Source of the DNA: Sclerurus mexicanus
Lineage: Eukaryota; Chordata; Aves; Passeriformes; Furnariidae
Direction: 5' to 3'
Assembly: GCA_013396755.1 (NCBI GenBank)
Contig: VWZF01002689.1
Coordinates: 531,597-595,596 of the forward strand
DNA length: 64,000 nucleotides
Numbering within the stretch: position 1 is the first letter of the stretch; every line of letters starts with the position of its first letter. A program made the translations under genes and the position numbers. Of the stretch, positions 54,601-60,919 are shown piece after piece. Below the pieces are notes generated by a model. That model saw only the letters and a list, made by a program, of their open reading frames with translations, searched no databases and was not told the DNA's origin.

Positions 54601-57600
54601 GCATTTGGTTTGCTTCCATACAGTGAAGATGGTGGTTATAGCCGTGGCTTTCTTTTGAGACAATGCTAATATTTCACTTAAGGATGAAGCATTCCTAGAG
54701 GAAATATCTTTCTTTTTTTTTTTTTGTTTTGTTGTTAAACTCTACAATTGAAAGGAGAAGTGAAAGGATAATGGTTAACTATAGTCAATACAAGGCAAGA
54801 CATCACCTTCTTAGAAATCACAAGCTTGGGGTCTGCTGTTAAAGCCATGTTGTTTTATTGAGCAGTTATGAAGGTTAACATAGTTTTAATTTCAGCCATA
54901 AAAATATCTGATACTTATTAAAACTATGCTTGTAGTGTTAATTATATTGTGTATTTCACAATAGTTTTCTAGACTCCTATGTTTGTTTCATAGGAAATAT
55001 AGTTCATGTTAAATTACTGAATAATACAGAATTTTTCTAGTATGATTGTTACAGTTTTCCATTTTATTATGAGATGTTAGTGAAATGATATAATGTATCA
55101 GAAAACTTTGAAAAGTTAATTTAAATTATGCATTTTTTTTCCTTCAAACAGATGTTCCGAAATGCATTGGTGAAAATGTTTGAAGCTAAAGACTTGGACT
55201 GTGTGTTCCTAGAAACAAACATGAGTATGAAGAAACGGTATCATATGGTATATGAATGCATTCCTCTTCCAAAAGAAGTAGGAGATATGGCTCCAATCTA
55301 CTTTAAGGTACATGAAAATTTTTTTTTCTGAAGTCATTTGAATGTATCATAATTCATTTATTTCTGAAAAACATTTTGATATTCATGTGCTATTTTTGAG
55401 AAGATATGTTCTTTCATCCTGCTTCTTGATCCATTCTTTGATCATATTCCTTGATCTTAAAACAAGCCCTGTGAGGTAATGCAGTGTTTCAAGTAGTCAG
55501 CAGAAGAGCTGTATGTCCCTGAGCACTTGTTGCAAGTCCGACTGCACTGGCAAACACTGAAAGAAGGTGAGAGAATTGCAGTCTCTTGAATTGCTTTAAG
55601 GATTGCAATACTTCTCACTGAAGTCCTATGGTATAAACTTCAAACAAACATACAGGTGCCTTGGCAAGCATAAAATGGCAAAATGATGTCGACTGCTTTA
55701 AAGAATAGAAATGTATATATTGTTTCATCACCATTTTATTTCAGAAAGCCTCAGTTTTACATGTCTTAGGTCTCTGATGAACATTAGATATCATGATAGA
55801 TACTTCTATAGCTTTTCTGGTTTCTTTCCCCTAACCCTGTACGAAAAGGTTCATTGAAGCTTTTGCCTGGAACTGAGGCCTTTCAGCAACTGGATCATGA
55901 TCCACCTTTTACCAGTAAATTATTGTATTTGTTCTTTGAAATATTAATTTTGCTTTCTGGAAATAATGTGATTGCGTTTTGATAAGTGGAGCAGCAATAT
56001 GATGAGCAATGCAGTAACTTTTACCTCATTTGAAAATGTCCACCTGTTAGAGCTGACTACTATGCTTCAGGTTCTGGTAAAACTTGTGGGTTTTTTCTGA
56101 GTACTCAAGGAAGGAGGAAGAACAAGATTTAATGCAATGTCATTTGCTTGAAACTTTTTGCTCAGAAGTTTCTACCATTAAAATACACAGAAAAGGAAAT
56201 TTAAAAGGCACGTATGCTATGGTATACCCACTTCTGTACTATGGAGAATACAGAGTCAGCTTTAAAGGTTTTTGAGGGCAGTCAGCCTTCTAAGCTGGAT
56301 TCTCCTCTTACTGTTTTAAAAAGAAAACAGATTAATATATGTAATGAATTCATAAGAAGTTTTGTTTGGGATGAGTAAAAAGAGCTTGTGACCTTGTAGT
56401 TGAAACTTGTTAGAGGTAATTTGTGTCAAGCAAAAGTTAAATATCAAACAAGAAAAAAAGGAGGAACTGAATTGAGGGAGTCTGAAGATATTATATGATG
56501 TCTTTGCAGAGTAAGTGAGTTGTGGAAATCAGAAAGGTTACCAAAAATAAAGTTACTTTTTTATGAAGTAATGGTTATTTGCAGTACAATGTACTTTGCT
56601 ACAGTTGGTTCTTTGCTTGCTCTGTGTAGGACTATTTTCACATTTAGATAAAATGATTTTACAGAAAGCCATAATGGAGTCTGATGAAGAGTGGTCCATG
56701 AACAAGAAGTTAATTGATCTTTCTTCAAAAGATGTTCGGAAAGCTGTAAGTAATGAAATGTATTGAACACCGAATTTCTCAGCAAAGTCTTCTGGTTTTT
56801 TTTCATTACTAACTGATTCAAAGAGAGAAGAAAGGGAACACAATTAGGTTAGTGCATCAGAAGATGGCATAGGTATGATGAGAATTAACAGTCTGACTGA
56901 ACTCCTAACTGATATTATGGGAAAGATTCTCATTTATTTCAACAATTGATGGACTGAGCTGCAAGCATTCGTTGAGAACAAAGCTGACACTTTGAGGACA
57001 TGTACCAGCATAATTTTCTAGATTAAGGATTAAGGTAGATCAAAGATTTGTAAATTACTTTCCTGGAAAAATTATGATGTTTCTTTCTCATTGACCTACA
57101 ACAATCATTTGTGTTGCTAAGTTTGTGAAGTGAAAATATAAATAGCATTATGAGTCTTTTTTTCTAAAACAAGGGAACAGTGATCTTTCTGTCTCCTGGA
57201 TACTGAGCTGAAACATCTTTGTATAAACAAATCTTAAAAGGAACAATGCTGGATCTTATGTTAGGTTCAAAGATTGTTCCATCTTTTTAATATTGAAGTG
57301 GAAGATATGTGTTATATAGACTTTACCACAAGTAGTTTACTATTATATAGTAATAGCACTCAATTTTTGATAGTATCTTTTAGTAAAAATACAGCACCTT
57401 TTCAGTAAAAACTTTAGGAGAAAGAGGAGATAAGTTTTAATAACAAGACAAGAAGCCAGATACAACAAAGAGGGAGATTGAGTGCAGAAGAGTAAAGGAT
57501 ACAATTAATTTGCAACAGGGGTTTAGGGGAGACTTTGAACTTAAGGTGGATGTAAACAGAAGACAAAATAACTATGTTTGGGATATCTTCTGCTTGGTGT

Positions 57601-60263
57601 TGTTTCAGAACAGGAAAAAACAACATCTATCACAAACAAGTGAAGTATAATTTTCTTGACACATGATAAGGCATTAGGACATCAGAGTTCTTTAAGAGTT
57701 GGCCTAGCTATACCTTTTTGTGACTATTATTTACTCATTTGAAGGTAGGCCAGCTTTCAGATGAAGTCAGGATGGTTCTTTAAATTAATACAATGTGTCT
57801 GAGTGCAAATTGTTACACAGTTGTGTGATTTTAACATTATTTTAGGGCAATAGAAATCAGGAAGATCAGGCAGTAGTATAGTTTAGAGACAGAGCTGAGG
57901 TTTGGGAAGTTGGAGACTTGTATTCCATTTGTAATCCACCTAAAGGGTGGATTGTGTGCAGAAATTGTGACTGTGGTGTCCAGAGGTAGAGCCAGAGCAT
58001 CCAGCCCTTGCACAGCATCCAGGCTTTCTCTGCTTCTGCTTCTGCTCCCTGCAGCAAGGGAGCTGGGGTGAGCTGTGGGCTGGGAGAGGACACAGCCAGG
58101 AGAGCTGACCCAGCAGCCAGCACTGGTCAGCAATAGCCAAAGCACTGGCAAGTTGTCAGCACTGGTTTAGTCACCAGTCTGAAATTTAGCACTGTATGGG
58201 CTGCTTTGATGCAAATTCACTCCATTCCAGTCAGACCCGATGCTTTGCTAGACACAAAAAAGATGAAGCTGACCTTTTTCTTAAGGTGTCACCTGCCAAC
58301 TCATTATGCCTTATTTAATAATTCTTTAAAGTCCATTTAAAATGTTTTAAGCTTTTTGCTATGCTACATTGCTCCTCTGTATTAAATCTTAATTATTTTT
58401 AGAGTCAATTTTCAAGCAATATATGGAACACACCTCATGAAAATTGTGTAGCTGTTTGGATTGTAGCAGAGGAAATGCTTATGAATTGGAGGCTTTGTAA
58501 ATCTTATCAGTACAGGAACATTCTCAACAATTAAAAGAGTGGAAAATAACTTGTTGCAGTGAAACAGCAGAAATTACTTGCAATACTGTAGCAATAAATG
58601 GATCCACTTCTCTCTGTCAGCGTGAAAGGTCTTTGTTGTGGCAGGATATTCACCTTCTCCTCTGTAGGCTGACTGAATTATTGACTTACCTGGTTTGGCA
58701 AGTTAATGACAACTTCCAGTCATGTATTTTCCATAGAGGTATTTCCCTTTCCCCCAGCGTTAGTGTTTCCACTGGGTAAATATTTCCTGTTATCACTCGA
58801 CATCTTACCTTTAATAAATGCAACTTGTTAGTGGTTCTGCTAAACCAATGTAATTCAGAGATGTGGAGTGAGGGAGGCATTTGCTCTGTGTCCCCAGTAT
58901 CTTACCTGGTGCTGCAGAGTGGCCTCTGGAGGTCCTGCCACCCCATAATCATCTCCTCCATGTCTTTTTGTCTAGTTGCTGTGTTGTTCTTTCCCCTTTC
59001 CTGTTTGCTTTACTGTTTCTCTCTTGCAATGTTATACCCCACATAGTTGTTTTCAGAGGGGATTTAAAGTAAAACATTATAGTATCAACTGCAAAACCAA
59101 GTTCAAATTAATTCAGCTGTAGGGGCGTTGACTAAATGCCAACACTTTGTTGAACATCTGAAAATGTGGTTTTGCACATGTAGGTTCCTAAAGGATTACC
59201 ATACTTTTCTGTGGACTTCGGCCTTCAAGGAGGATTTGCTCATGTGATTGAAGATCAACACAATTTCCCTTATTACTTTGGGAAGGTATTGTTACGTAAA
59301 AGATTAATTTACCAATTATACTTTGTTTTGGAAAATTTAAGTAATTAAAACTGATGCTGCCAGAACAGTTACTTTGATGTACCCTATCTCAGTTTATTAT
59401 CTGTCTTTTCTGAGTCATTGTAACTTGGCTTGTTGAATAAAGGAGCAGTTGGTTTTTTCACTAGTTGATACTCAGATTTTGATTCCAGATTCACGTTTCT
59501 TTTGAATAGGAACTATAGATATTTGACATTATAGATATATAATCTTATAGATAGAAGATACTTGCATCTGATTAAGAGTTTTCATGACCATAGTATTGAC
59601 ATACAGGTGCACTGACTCCTATTTGTATAAATTAGGGTGCATACACATACAGACTCACAGGCAACTCCAACAGAAATCCTGATCTGTTTAAGTTACTCCT
59701 CGTGGTACACAGTGTATAGTATACACAGGAAGAGCTTTAATACTAAAAGAGTCAGCATTGCAAAAACACTAAGAGTGATTGGGGAGAAGTGTAACACCAG
59801 AAAGAGCAAAATGGGCAGCTTGCTTATTCTGACCATACCTTAGTCTCCAATGTCCAAATACATTAACATTCTTGCAATGTTAGGATATTTAAGCAGTGCA
59901 TCGATATGCTGTGCTTAAAAGAATTTTGCTGAGGCAACCATCTAACAGCTACAGTTCTATTTTTTAAATTGGTATATTTTTCAGAATTTCAAGCTTTAAT
60001 TAGCACTTGAAGAAAACTGACAATTTCATCGTTTGAATATGCATATTTCTTTATGGTAAAATAGTGTTAAGTAATGTAGTAATTTTGCATTTACTATTAT
60101 CTATCTTTCTTCTAATGCAAAGGAAATTATTGGTGGCATGCTGGACCTGGAACCACGGCTCTGGAGAAAAGGAATCAGACAGAACTTTGAAGAACAGAGG
60201 AAGAAGGTGTTGCAGTTTGCACAGTGGTGGAAACCATATGACTTTACCAAAAAGAAAGAATGA
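1307..60263 (+). CDS. CWF19L2: CWF19L2 gene, coding span of exons 3-18 (5' partial)
   Basis: Spliced gene for CWF19-like protein 2, the vertebrate member of the Cwf19/Drn1 family. Family knowledge: these nuclear proteins bind late (intron-lariat) spliceosomes near the branch helix and are linked to lariat debranching by DBR1. Sixteen exons join in one frame (lengths 120,108,120,94,116,704,94,90,126,138,213,117,156,81,102,141) giving 839 residues and a TGA stop. The N-terminal half is lysine-rich and charged. The last 230 or so residues form CwfJ C-terminal domain 1 (about residues 615-725 of this partial protein), with CPFC and GHCLIAPLQHH motifs, then domain 2 (about 725-835), ending QWWKPYDFTKKKE. 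All introns are GT-AG. The human protein is about 894 residues, so roughly 70 N-terminal residues (exons 1-2) lie outside the window. The exon numbers follow the human gene from memory. Confidence 0.96.
1427..2753 (+). other. CWF19L2: CWF19L2 intron 3
   Basis: GT-AG intron of 1327 bases. It contains a 148-codon chance-length open frame at 1925-2371 that resembles no protein I know. I see no repeat or RNA gene in it. Confidence 0.85.
2754..2861 (+). CDS. CWF19L2: CWF19L2 exon 4
   Basis: 108 bases, 36 codons, phase 0 at both ends, reading DSSVEWVESN at the start and DAVKEPSLQ at the end. The acceptor is ctctttag and the donor gtaagcagg. The EWVE tetrapeptide after the serine run is conserved in vertebrate CWF19L2. 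The exon encodes acidic linker sequence with no domain that I recognise. Confidence 0.92.
2862..5156 (+). other. CWF19L2: CWF19L2 intron 4
   Basis: GT-AG intron of 2295 bases, unremarkable except for a CR1 3' end near 3925-4185. Confidence 0.85.
3925..4185 (+). mobile_element. CR1 LINE, truncated 3' end
   Basis: The sequence follows the CR1 3' region on the + strand: cagtggtgcccagagagagg, gcacaaactgaaac, taacatcaggaaacc, cagagagattgtggaatctc, catccctgga, and ctgcttgagcaggggttt near 4132-4150. These blocks occur in the CR1 order. It is 5'-truncated, as is usual for CR1, and much diverged. The exact ends are uncertain. Confidence 0.85.
5157..5276 (+). CDS. CWF19L2: CWF19L2 exon 5
   Basis: 120 bases, 40 codons, phase 0 at both ends, starting REEWMNLDFMSLKTTS and ending QKAQELEQ. 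The acceptor is tattttaaag (weak pyrimidine tract) and the donor gtaggagga. The EWM-DFMS core is a recognisable conserved block of the family. The second half is highly charged and likely helical. Confidence 0.93.
5277..6422 (+). other. CWF19L2: CWF19L2 intron 5
   Basis: GT-AG intron of 1146 bases; I see no recognisable element in it. Confidence 0.85.
6423..6516 (+). CDS. CWF19L2: CWF19L2 exon 6
   Basis: 94 bases, starting in phase 0 and ending after 1 base of a codon. It reads AMLSERELNPYWKDGGTGLP and then a charged tail. The ERELNPYWKDGGTGLPPE block is one of the most conserved N-terminal motifs of vertebrate CWF19L2. The acceptor is ctgttttag and the donor gtaaacagc. The split codon is completed by tt of exon 7 to give Val. 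Confidence 0.95.
6517..7666 (+). other. CWF19L2: CWF19L2 intron 6 (phase 1)
   Basis: GT-AG intron of 1150 bases interrupting a Val codon after its first base. I see no recognisable element in it. Confidence 0.85.
7667..7782 (+). CDS. CWF19L2: CWF19L2 exon 7
   Basis: 116 bases: 2 bases complete the split codon, then 38 codons, ending in phase 0. It reads TVVEDAGLSWLRKSYQRMKE and then QAEREKRNFEEIVAERYG. The conserved GLSWLRKSY and FE-IVAERYG blocks identify the family. The sequence is basic and helical in character. The acceptor is tgcttcag and the donor gtaagaatc. Intron 7, which follows, is only 284 bases, the shortest in the window. Confidence 0.95.
8067..8770 (+). CDS. CWF19L2: CWF19L2 exon 8, large charged low-complexity exon
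   Basis: 704 bases, the largest coding exon, starting in phase 0 and ending after 2 bases of a codon. It opens with SVEVFQSRLEEAEKAASRKE, then a long Ser/Lys/Glu/Arg-rich, probably disordered stretch, and ends ETLPDSKTSCS plus AG. The donor is gtattctat, weaker than most others here. The choice of donor is supported by exact codon completion with exon 9 (AG plus A gives Arg). The frame stays open past the donor to a stop at 9069-9071 (see findings). This is the fast-evolving part of the protein. Confidence 0.9.
10544..12019 (-). mobile_element. ERVL-type LTR on minus strand, split by a later insertion
   Basis: Read on the minus strand, the LTR begins at 12019 (TGTTCTACTAGGTCTGGCTG) and breaks off near 11975. 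It resumes near 11047 (ggcctgtatggtgctgtgct, then ttttggctgttgctgaac), runs through gtcacagccaggacag and a TATA-like tttataa (10781-10788), and ends near 10544 with tgctggggtcaaaacaccac. Its two pieces total about 550 bases. Blocks are shared in the same order with the intact LTR at 50231-50752, for example the acacagc-ggacag segment. No internal retroviral coding sequence is present. Confidence 0.75.
11050..11974 (-). mobile_element. Putative LTR inserted inside the older LTR
   Basis: This roughly 925-base block interrupts the ERVL-type LTR described at 10544-12019. On the minus strand it opens GTTGGGGTGGTGAACTCACC, which resembles starts of avian class II (ERVK-like) LTRs as I remember them. 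It has an A/T-rich TATA-like GATTTAAATA (11691-11700) followed about 155 bases later by AATAAA (rc of 11532-11537), the order expected of an LTR. Target duplications are not clear. The insertion itself is well supported; the family assignment is tentative. Confidence 0.5.
14227..14320 (+). CDS. CWF19L2: CWF19L2 exon 9
   Basis: 94 bases: one base completes an Arg codon, then 31 codons, reading SSKGEPPRILNEEEMNRLGA and RIVKAELMGDM. The acceptor is ttttacag and the donor gtaatgtct. The NEEEMNRLGARIVKAELMG block is the conserved helical motif that restarts after the variable exon 8 region. Phase returns to 0 here. Confidence 0.94.
16291..16332 (+). repeat. Possible ancient tRNA-derived SINE core
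   Basis: ttgctgacttgctgcttcgt followed by gttgaccaaattacttattt resembles the conserved core of MIR/CORE-SINEs (ttgctgtgtgacctt then caa-ttactta). The match is short and found by eye only. Confidence 0.3.
16671..16712. repeat. Imperfect TG/CG microsatellite
   Basis: tgtgtgcgtgcgtgtgtgta continues into agtgtgtatgtgtgtatatc, an interrupted alternating purine-pyrimidine run. Confidence 0.8.
17121..17210 (+). CDS. CWF19L2: CWF19L2 exon 10
   Basis: 90 bases, 30 codons, phase 0 at both ends: ELASELQAELDSARKLRE then TQGPILAKAGRE. It continues the helix begun in exon 9 (LA-EL--EL--A pattern) and has coiled-coil character. The acceptor is ttctttgaag and the donor gtaaggggg. It is followed by a 12 kb intron. 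Confidence 0.92.
18741..18778. repeat. TTTTG pentanucleotide repeat
   Basis: Four to five tandem ttttg units followed by degenerate ttg and tttg units. Confidence 0.85.
19720..19775 (-). mobile_element. CR1 3' tail, minus strand
   Basis: The + strand reads agaatatagaatatatcagt, then ttgaagggacttaaaatgat and catctagtcc. This is the reverse complement of a CR1 3' end (tandem atagaat octamers followed by the ggaaggg-ct--a-gatcatc-agtcca block). It is very short, so only the 3' terminus was inserted or survives. Confidence 0.7.
25834..25887. repeat. 27-base tandem duplication
   Basis: The unit aaatttctgttgctatgctg plus tgctttt at 25834-25860 is followed directly by the same unit at 25861-25887, with one C-to-T difference near its end. 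Such near identity implies a recent event. Confidence 0.9.
27644..27684. repeat. (TG)n then (TA)n microsatellite
   Basis: About 16 uninterrupted TG units to 27676, then tatatatat. It is likely polymorphic in populations. Confidence 0.95.
27880..28450 (-). mobile_element. Old CR1 LINE, endonuclease to early-RT region, minus strand
   Basis: Reverse-complement blocks follow the CR1 ORF2 order: gatcaaccagctttctttgg (about 28012), ccaagcagatccctaaataa, cctcacctctcttagaatct, tggttgctgcagccaagg (28181-28198), cttccacatccctgattagg, ggactgcttgtgcc-type sequence near 28320, ctcttccagcaggtga and ccaccatgagcac. It is highly diverged with no intact frame. The ends are approximate. Confidence 0.7.
29389..29514 (+). 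CDS. CWF19L2: CWF19L2 exon 11
   Basis: 126 bases, 42 codons, phase 0 at both ends. It contains DEQVVLVRTDESGRAWPV and ends VKGGRRKRQM. The VLVRTD-SGR-WPV and GGRRKRQM blocks are strongly conserved in the family. The acceptor is ctgacacag and the donor gtaagtttt. Confidence 0.96.
29515..30603 (+). other. CWF19L2: CWF19L2 intron 11
   Basis: GT-AG intron of 1089 bases; AT-rich with no recognisable element. Confidence 0.85.
30604..30741 (+). CDS. CWF19L2: CWF19L2 exon 12
   Basis: 138 bases, 46 codons, phase 0 at both ends: LPTHIDKERVRYFQDDDSMN, then LNDLVKNEKMRTAEDQNSLF and MRMASK. RVRYF-DDD, LVKNEKM and TAEDQN-LFMRMASK are hallmark conserved blocks preceding the CwfJ domains. The acceptor is tgtttccag and the donor gtaatgtgc. 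It is followed by the largest intron, 18.6 kb. Confidence 0.97.
40846..42566 (+). mobile_element. CR1 LINE, 5'-truncated, with reverse transcriptase and 3' end
   Basis: A 1.7 kb copy running from cacagcagggaacgtggtta to the 3' terminal ttgattctgtggttctgtga. It covers most of the reverse-transcriptase region of ORF2, including a readable catalytic FADD box (codons at 41701-41712, within NKFADDTKLGR). In-frame pieces such as DVPQGSVLGPVLFNNFTDDL (from about 41611) and RLVKVLEHKFYEERLRELGF (about 42139-42200) identify CR1. The frame shifts repeatedly and has stops, so it is a dead copy. It lies in intron 12 in sense orientation. Confidence 0.95.
41557..41772 (+). pseudogene. CR1 reverse transcriptase remnant (palm with FADD)
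   Basis: This is the longest uninterrupted stretch around the catalytic box of the CR1 copy. It holds the PQGSVLGPVLFN motif and FADD, the two hallmark motifs of LINE reverse transcriptases. Upstream and downstream parts of the same protein lie in other frames, so no functional enzyme is encoded. Confidence 0.85.
44906..44962. repeat. 28-base imperfect tandem duplication
   Basis: ttccaggaagcactacgaga plus aatctctg (44906-44933) is followed by ttccaggatgcactaagaga plus actctctgg. The copies differ at a few positions, so the event is older than the duplication at 25834. Confidence 0.8.
45352..46790 (+). mobile_element. CR1 LINE with internal deletion (EN joined to RT tail)
   Basis: Bases 45352-46150 follow the CR1 endonuclease region: gagacgtggtgggagagctc; gaatggaaggatacaggctc; then a frame reading MDEELTESLWVRIKDRAGTG and DIIGAVCYRPPGQEE. 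From about 46185 the sequence is instead the RT C-terminal end (aagaagctcaacatgacaca, ggctacatcaatagcagtgt), continuing to a normal 3' end near 46790 (ccaaaccattctatggttct). Roughly 1 kb or more of RT, including the catalytic box, is absent between them. Confidence 0.9.
49301..49513 (+). CDS. CWF19L2: CWF19L2 exon 13, start of CwfJ C-terminal domain 1
   Basis: 213 bases, 71 codons, phase 0 at both ends. It begins LMEKTDRDYYTLDDMFVSKA, has a charged helix, and ends with CPFCFDSSELSKHLIIAIGT plus K. The CxxC pair (codons at 49451-49462) followed by the conserved SS--SKHLI-AIG strand marks the entry to CwfJ domain 1, a HIT-like fold. By analogy with related proteins the cysteines may bind a metal. 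The acceptor is atcttttcag and the donor gtaagaaaa. Confidence 0.97.
49514..51126 (+). other. CWF19L2: CWF19L2 intron 13
   Basis: GT-AG intron of 1613 bases, one third of which is a solo ERVL-type LTR at 50231-50752 in the gene's orientation. The LTR ends 374 bases before exon 14. Confidence 0.85.
50231..50752 (+). mobile_element. Solo ERVL-type LTR in intron 13
   Basis: A 522-base element beginning TGTCCTGGTTTTGGCTGGGG and ending gataaaacatgaca, with the TG...CA ends of an LTR. It has a TATAAA (50486-50491) downstream of gagaggggacacagctggga and a T-rich 3' part. No gag, pol or env sequence adjoins it, so it is a solo LTR. Flanking five-base sequences tagag and cagaa match at three positions, possibly a decayed target duplication. 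It is in the same orientation as CWF19L2. Confidence 0.85.
51127..51243 (+). CDS. CWF19L2: CWF19L2 exon 14, HIT-like core of CwfJ domain 1
   Basis: 117 bases, 39 codons, phase 0 at both ends: VYLSLPSNQSLTEGHCLIAP then LQHHTAATLLDEDIWEEIQ. GHCLIAPLQHH (51166-51198) is the family's version of the histidine-containing HIT-like motif. It is not a canonical HxHxH, so enzymatic hydrolase activity is not expected (inference). The acceptor is tttcatag and the donor gtcagctga. Confidence 0.97.
51244..55151 (+). other. CWF19L2: CWF19L2 intron 14
   Basis: GT-AG intron of 3908 bases (donor gtcagc). A relatively GC-rich patch near 54220-54650 looks repeat-derived but I cannot assign it to a family. I see nothing else recognisable. 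Confidence 0.85.
55152..55307 (+). CDS. CWF19L2: CWF19L2 exon 15, end of CwfJ domain 1
   Basis: 156 bases, 52 codons, phase 0 at both ends, reading MFRNALVKMFEAKDLDCVFL, ETNMSMKKRYHMVYECIPLP and KEVGDMAPIYFK. The H--YE-IPLP block closes domain 1, and KEVGDMAPIYFK opens domain 2. The acceptor is tcaaacag and the donor gtacatgaa. Confidence 0.97.
55308..56664 (+). other. CWF19L2: CWF19L2 intron 15
   Basis: GT-AG intron of 1357 bases with no recognisable element. Confidence 0.85.
56665..56745 (+). CDS. CWF19L2: CWF19L2 exon 16, CwfJ domain 2
   Basis: 81 bases, 27 codons, phase 0 at both ends: KAIMESDEEWSMNKKLIDLS then SKDVRKA. This segment is nearly invariant in vertebrates. It forms the start of CwfJ C-terminal domain 2. 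The acceptor is attttacag and the donor gtaagtaat. Confidence 0.96.
56746..59183 (+). other. CWF19L2: CWF19L2 intron 16
   Basis: GT-AG intron of 2438 bases. It contains a rearranged LTR fragment at about 58001-58254. Confidence 0.85.
58001..58254 (-). mobile_element. ERVL-type LTR fragment with an inverted inner segment
   Basis: Bases 58112-58254 read on the minus strand match an LTR head (gggtctgactggaatggagt, cagcccatacagtgct, ctttggctattgctgac). The next LTR block instead reads on the + strand at 58001-58111 (cttgcacagcatccaggctt through ggacacagccagg and gctgaccc). The comparable blocks in the copies at 10544-12019 and 50231-50752 are collinear. No LTR tail is recognised below 58001. Confidence 0.6.
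59184..59285 (+). CDS. CWF19L2: CWF19L2 exon 17, CwfJ domain 2
   Basis: 102 bases, 34 codons, phase 0 at both ends: VPKGLPYFSVDFGLQGGFAH then VIEDQHNFPYYFGK. YFSVDFGL-GGFAHVIED is the signature block of CwfJ domain 2. The acceptor is acatgtag and the donor gtattgtta. Confidence 0.97.
59286..60122 (+). other. CWF19L2: CWF19L2 intron 17
   Basis: GT-AG intron of 837 bases with no recognisable element. Confidence 0.85.
60123..60263 (+). CDS. CWF19L2: CWF19L2 exon 18, terminal coding exon with stop
   Basis: 141 coding bases including the TGA stop at 60261-60263, 46 codons: EIIGGMLDLEPRLWRKGIRQ, NFEEQRKKVLQFAQWWKPYD, FTKKKE. EIIGGMLD-EP-LWRKG and FAQWWKPYDFTK are the conserved end of CwfJ domain 2 and of the protein. 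The acceptor (aatgcaaag) has a weak pyrimidine tract directly before it, with a T-rich stretch about 15-25 bases upstream. Confidence 0.97.
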   Translation, partial: EIIGGMLDLEPRLWRKGIRQNFEEQRKKVLQFAQWWKPYDFTKKKE

Positions 60264-60304
60264 GAACAACCCTGCAGTAAAGAACTATATAAGCCATAAA
60301 TTAC

Positions 60305-60310
60305 ATTAAA
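60305..60310 (+). promoter_or_regulatory. CWF19L2: Proximal poly(A) signal (ATTAAA) of CWF19L2
   Basis: ATTAAA lies 42 bases after the stop codon, followed at 60340-60354 by the GU-rich run tgtgttttgtgttg. That spacing fits cleavage near 60325 and a very short 3' UTR. The choice between this signal and the distal ones is inference. Confidence 0.5.
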
Positions 60311-60913
60311 GGATACTTCATATGTTAAGAATAACACCAGTGTGTTTTGTGTTGCTAATATATTTTAAAATACAGGAAATTGTTTAATTGCTGATTATCT
60401 GTTTCTGGTTTGGACATTTTGGATCACATGAACTTGCAAGCCTGACAAACCAGAACTGTACATTGGATTTAATTTTTCCTTTTTCAGCTGAGCCAAAAGA
60501 ATAATATCCACGTGGCCATTGGAGATCAAAATATAACTTTTGCTTTTGGAGTTTTTACAATCTTTGAGACTACAGATATTTTTTTTATATTGTATTTAGC
60601 CAGTGCTTAATTATCATGGTGACCTTTTGTAGAAAATGGTGTACATTTTAAAAACATTTTGATTAATACAAATACATTGTTACAGAAGAAAACTGTACAG
60701 AAAATAATTTTCTGATTCTGAGTCCTTGTGGTTTTTGAGTTGAGATCATTGCAGTAACACAAAGAATCACAAAGGGTGTGGTCACAAACCTGCTGTTGTC
60801 TCCCTGCATAAGAATTACTGCAATTTTTAATACTTTGAAGCATGAAGGACAATGAGACAGTCCATAACTCATGCCAAATGACAGTTTTAATGATAACAGT
60901 TACTTTTGATAAC

Positions 60914-60919
60914 AATAAA
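60914..60919 (+). promoter_or_regulatory. Possible distal poly(A) signal (AATAAA)
   Basis: AATAAA embedded in an A-rich tract about 650 bases after the CWF19L2 stop. Downstream is A/G-rich rather than GU-rich, so it is a weaker candidate in context than the ATTAAA at 60305. Another AATAAA is at 61866-61871. Confidence 0.3.

Noticed and set aside
56553..56843. Minus-strand open frames across exon 16
   Set aside because: They are shadows of the conserved plus-strand exon 16 and its flanks.
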